Source of the DNA: Flavobacterium hydrophilum | GTDB taxonomy: Bacteria; Bacteroidota; Bacteroidia; Flavobacteriales; Flavobacteriaceae | Direction of reading: 5' to 3' | Assembly (NCBI RefSeq): GCF_003202405.1 | Contig: NZ_QJHL01000001.1 | Location: 1,798,001 to 1,862,000 of the forward strand | Length of the DNA stretch: 64,000 bases | Part shown: piece after piece, positions 60,846 through 64,000 of the stretch | Position numbering within the stretch: the first letter of the stretch is position 1 | How the letters are laid out: each line of letters begins with the position of its first letter | The notes under the pieces: model-generated | What the model was told of the DNA's origin: nothing | Seen by the model: the letters and a program-made list of their open reading frames with translations, nothing else | Databases searched by the model: none | Translations under genes and position numbers: made by a program

Positions 60846-62166
60846 GGTTTTTGATATTTTTTTTAGTTAGATTTTCACTTAATGCTTCTAAAGAAATTCC
60901 TTTGGTTTCCGGCATCATAAAAATGACAAACAGTAATTGCAGCACCATCATAAGTGTAAAAATTAAGAATACAACTTCAGGTCCGATTTCTGAAAATAAC
61001 ATCGGAATTAAAGACGGAATTATCGCTGCCAAAACCCAATGCACTGAACTTCCAAAAGCCTGACCCGAGGCACGAATGTGATTTGGAAAAATCTCTGAGA
61101 TGAAAACCCAGATAACCGCTCCCTGACCAATGGCGTGCGACGCAATAAATAAGAAAAGGAAAATAGGTACTGATAATCCTCCCCAATTGAAATAAAACGA
61201 AGCAGAGACCAATCCTAAGGAAATAATATATCCAACAGAACCAATGTACATTAACAACTTTCTTCCTAATTTGTCGATTAATGCTACACCGATTAAAGTA
61301 AATATAAGATTAGTAATTCCGATTCCGATACTGCTTAATAAAGCTGTATTTTGTCCTAAACCTGCTTCTTCAAAAATTCTTGGTGCATAATATAAAAAAG
61401 CATTTATTCCCGAAAACTGATTGAAAAATGCAATTAAAAAAGCCAGCATTAATGGGAAACGGTATTTTTTCATGAAAATATTTTCATGTCGGGTAACGCC
61501 GTTTTCCCTGGAATCGTCCATAATATCGGTGAGGTTGGCAGTCGGATCAATTTGAAACAGCACTTTACGGGCTTCTTCATCACGATTTTTTGATAGTAAC
61601 CATCTTGGACTTTCCGGAATTGTCAGTATAAAGAGAATATAGATAAGTGATGGAAAAGCCTGAACCCCTACCATCCAACGCCAGGCATTTTCTCCAATAT
61701 CTTTTAAAAAGTAATTTGAAATAAAGGCAATTAAAATTCCCAATACAATATTAAACTGGTACAAAGCTACTAAACGACCTCTTTTATCAGCAGGGGCAAT
61801 TTCAGATACATAAGCCGGGGCAGCAATAGTAGAAGCGCCAACCCCTAAACCACCTAAAAATCTGAAAGCTGCAAAAACAAAAGGATTGTTTGCGTACGCA
61901 GCACCAACTGCAGAAATGAAGTATAAAATTCCAATCCAGAATAACGTCTTTTTACGACCTAATTTATTGGTTGGGATTCCTCCAAAAATAGCACCAACTA
62001 CAGTTCCCCAAAGTGCCATTGCCATCACAACAGATCCATGAAAAGCATCAGATGAATGCCAGAGAAGCTGCAATTGTTTATCAGCTCCAGAAATAACTAC
62101 GGTATCAAAACCGAATAGAAAACCTGCCAGTGCAGCAGTAACAGACCAAATCAATATCTTATTCAT
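60808..62166 (-). CDS. MFS sugar porter
   Basis: A 452-residue sugar porter family MFS protein with 12 membrane helices and the family signatures: NKLGRKKTLFW after helix 2, PESPRWLL in the central loop (about 219-226), DKLGRKLLMYIG after helix 8 and PETKGISLE near the end. These features are typical of hexose:H+ symporters of the XylE/GalP type. In this operon a fructose symporter role is most likely. It starts the operon, with the HTCS gene upstream on the same strand. Confidence 0.92.
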   Translation of the reverse strand: MNKILIWSVTAALAGFLFGFDTVVISGADKQLQLLWHSSDAFHGSVVMAMALWGTVVGAIFGGIPTNKLGRKKTLFWIGILYFISAVGAAYANNPFVFAAFRFLGGLGVGASTIAAPAYVSEIAPADKRGRLVALYQFNIVLGILIAFISNYFLKDIGENAWRWMVGVQAFPSLIYILFILTIPESPRWLLSKNRDEEARKVLFQIDPTANLTDIMDDSRENGVTRHENIFMKKYRFPLMLAFLIAFFNQFSGINAFLYYAPRIFEEAGLGQNTALLSSIGIGITNLIFTLIGVALIDKLGRKLLMYIGSVGYIISLGLVSASFYFNWGGLSVPIFLFLFIASHAIGQGAVIWVFISEIFPNHIRASGQAFGSSVHWVLAAIIPSLIPMLFSEIGPEVVFLIFTLMMVLQLLFVIFMMPETKGISLEALSENLTKKNIKNHEINETSTAGIL

Positions 62167-62353
62167 TGTACATGTATTAAAAACTTATCGCTAAGATATC
62201 TGCAATAAAATCAACTTATTTTTAATGATGTTACAATTTAATTATATAAATATTGATAGTTTGACAATTAACCCGTAAAGCTTTTATTTACAGTACTTTG
62301 ACTAATTTTTATTTTATTTACGAAAACCGTGTAGTTTCGATTTTGTTACATTA

Positions 62354-62392
62354 GGTTTAAAATTGATACCTGATTTGCATCAATTTTAAACC
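62354..62392 (-). terminator. Perfect 14-bp hairpin after HTCS
   Basis: GGTTTAAAATTGAT (62354-62367) pairs exactly with ATCAATTTTAAACC (62379-62392) with an 11-nt loop, 4 bp after the HTCS stop. It would terminate the regulator transcript and separate it from the porter operon; the T-run is weak. Confidence 0.7.
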
Positions 62393-62396
62393 AACT

Positions 62397-64000
62397 TTAA
62401 TTTGAGGATTTGTATTCCTTAGGTGATATTCCAAATTTATTCTTAAAAGCTGTAGAAAAATAGTTTGGAGAAGTAAATCCAAGAGCGTATGCAATTTCAG
62501 AAATATTCATTTCATTTGACTTTAAAAGCTCTGCAGCTTTCTCCAGTTTGACATTATTAATATGATCGCTGATATTGATTCCAATGATTGCTTTTACTTT
62601 TCGGTACAGCTGAACCCTTGAAACACCAAGCTTGTCTGCCAAATCTTCTACTGAAAATTTAGGGTTTTCAACATTTTTATTGATCAGGTCATTCATTTTA
62701 GTAATAAACGACTGTTCGGGGTTACCAAATTTCGATTCAGGTTCTACACGGTAAATATTGTTGGTATAATAATAACGTAATTTTTCTCTGTTAAAAAGCA
62801 GGCTTAAAATAGATTGTTTTAAAATCGCAAGGCTAAAAGGCTTGGTAAGATACTGATCAACTCCGCTCTGCAATCCTTTTAAAACAGATTCCTTATTACT
62901 TTGAGCCGTTAATATAATAATCGGAATATGAGAAGTCCGTAAATCCTTCTTAAGATCTTTACTAATTTCGTAGCCATCTTTATCTACTAAATTAATGTCG
63001 CAGATTATAATGTCCGGTACAATTTCCATAGCTTTTTCAAAAGCATCGCTTCCATCAGAAGTATGCACTACATACTCACCTGATAATTTAGATTTTAAAA
63101 AAGCAACCAGATCTGTGTTGTCTTCAATCACTAAAAGAGTATGTTTCTCCGATTCAGAAGTTAAGACAGCCTCTTTGAATTCAGTATCTTCTTCAAGATA
63201 ATCCGTTATCAGATTTGGAATCCTGTTTAGATTTTCCGCTGCATTTATAATTTCTGATGGCTCCAGATGACTGCTTCCTTTCAATAAAGTAATTACAAAT
63301 TCGCTTCCCTGTTTCGATTTAAGTTCAATATTTCCATGATGTAAAAGCACAAACTCTTTTGACAGATGAAGCCCGATTCCGGAGCTGTTTTTGTTATTGT
63401 TCGACGCTTTAAAAAAGGGGCTAAACACATTGGACAACTCATTTTCCGGTATTCCTATTCCAGAATCCTTAAAGCTAATTTTAACCGAATTGTCCTGATT
63501 CTCTGTAATGGAAATGACTATTTTTCCGTTATCCGGAGTAAATTTAAAAGCATTAGACAGCAAATTGAAATACACTTTGTCCATCAGGCTTCTATCCATA
63601 AACAGTTCCAGGTTTTTATTTTTGCAAATAAGCTGAAAATCTATATTCCGGCGCGACGCTTCACCTTTAAAGTTGGTCATGACTTCATTTGTAAAATCGT
63701 AAACTTTAGTGTTTATAGCTCTTAAGGTAAATTTTTGCTCTTCAATTTTTCTAAAATCCAAGAGCTGATTTATTAATCGCAACAGCCTGTTCGAATTTTT
63801 ATGAATCAGTTTTACTTCATCAATAAGTACAGTTCCTTTAATCTTATCATTTTCTATCAACGACTCCACATAACTCATAATCAATGTTATGGGGGTTTTA
63901 AATTCATGTGAAAGGCCAGTAAAGAAATTCAATTTTGCTTCGTTGCTCCTATCGGCAATTTTAGCCATTTCCTGAATTTCATTATTCTGATGAATTACGG
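62397..64000 (-). CDS. HTCS regulator, N-terminal part outside window
   Basis: The C-terminal 533 residues of an HTCS. Visible: a linker reading VIHQNNEIQEMAKIADRSNE, HisKA with phospho-His in GLSHEFKTPITLIM, HATPase (LLSNAFKFTPDNGK, DSGIGIPENE, SSGIGLHLSKE), receiver (DIIICDINLVDKDGYE with acceptor Asp) and AraC-type HTH at the C-terminus (VEDLADKLGVSRVQLYRKVKAIIG, ISEIAYALGF). The frame is open past 64000, so the periplasmic sensor is cut off. Fructan-locus HTCS proteins of Bacteroidota often have a periplasmic fructose-binding sensor, but that part is not visible. It is upstream and on the same strand as the porter operon. Confidence 0.9.
   Translation of the reverse strand, partial: VIHQNNEIQEMAKIADRSNEAKLNFFTGLSHEFKTPITLIMSYVESLIENDKIKGTVLIDEVKLIHKNSNRLLRLINQLLDFRKIEEQKFTLRAINTKVYDFTNEVMTNFKGEASRRNIDFQLICKNKNLELFMDRSLMDKVYFNLLSNAFKFTPDNGKIVISITENQDNSVKISFKDSGIGIPENELSNVFSPFFKASNNNKNSSGIGLHLSKEFVLLHHGNIELKSKQGSEFVITLLKGSSHLEPSEIINAAENLNRIPNLITDYLEEDTEFKEAVLTSESEKHTLLVIEDNTDLVAFLKSKLSGEYVVHTSDGSDAFEKAMEIVPDIIICDINLVDKDGYEISKDLKKDLRTSHIPIIILTAQSNKESVLKGLQSGVDQYLTKPFSLAILKQSILSLLFNREKLRYYYTNNIYRVEPESKFGNPEQSFITKMNDLINKNVENPKFSVEDLADKLGVSRVQLYRKVKAIIGINISDHINNVKLEKAAELLKSNEMNISEIAYALGFTSPNYFSTAFKNKFGISPKEYKSSN

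Overview
The window looks like a chromosomal segment of a Flavobacterium-like member of the Bacteroidota. The evidence is AT-rich DNA, TAnnTTTG-type -7 promoter elements, a C-terminal type IX secretion sorting domain, SusC/SusD pairs, hybrid two-component systems (HTCS), a FecI/FecR/STN-type TonB receptor locus and many lipoproteins. No rRNA, tRNA, CRISPR array or intact insertion sequence was recognised. Both edges cut genes: an HlyD-type adaptor at the left and an HTCS at the right.

Region by region. (1) 1-3068: tetR-tolC-hlyD tripartite efflux operon, minus strand, with the same TGAAC-N3-GTTCA palindrome in front of tetR and tolC. (2) 3100-4383: divergent SDR oxidoreductase and HxlR regulator over a 100-bp region holding two divergent promoters and two HxlR-like palindromes. 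(3) 5633-8819: two convergent paralogous S41/PDZ lipoproteases around a small coiled-coil gene and a perfect 20-bp bidirectional terminator. (4) 8951-18059: ECF sigma, divergent FecR anti-sigma, STN-containing TonB receptor, then surface or lipoprotein genes, with a GC-rich hairpin-dense spacer after the receptor. (5) 18524-19829: hxlR and a SnoaL-like gene, divergent and each broken by a one-base frameshift, followed by intact doxX. (6) 20325-23126: thioredoxin - ApbE flavin transferase - DUF4266 - DUF3570 operon. (7) 23127-31386: accessory stretch with a roadblock-like protein, a beta-helix-like exported protein, an exported Ppx/GppA-like ASKHA protein, an MFS transporter, a BstXI-like HNH endonuclease with no methylase beside it, and a membrane coiled-coil/SPOR-like protein. 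(8) 31387-37990: Crp/Fnr regulator, NAD(P)H oxidoreductase operon, DJ-1/PfpI protein, membrane class III nucleotide cyclase, NAD(P)-binding protein, flavohemoprotein and DUF2798. (9) 38116-40880: thioredoxin-like protein, SDR, PRC-barrel protein and a 54-residue membrane protein. (10) 41380-48290: HTCS and a GH2 beta-galactosidase-like enzyme. (11) 48468-50237: MscS channel. (12) 50407-64000: a fructan utilisation locus read leftward: HTCS, sugar porter, GH32, SusC, SusD, DUF4960 lipoprotein, second GH32, fructokinase.

The clearest functional unit is the fructan locus. Surface GH32 and the DUF4960/SusD lipoproteins would bind and cut levan or inulin, SusC would import oligosaccharides, the porter would move fructose across the inner membrane and the PfkB kinase would phosphorylate it, under an HTCS. 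The most interesting unexplained items are a three-copy dispersed element in which a conserved ~50-nt box is followed each time by a different strong hairpin, the GC-rich structured spacer at 12.4-12.7 kb, two palindromes placed near -42 of the oxidoreductase and flavohemoprotein promoters, the orphan HNH endonuclease with its own palindromes, and the exported ASKHA-fold protein.
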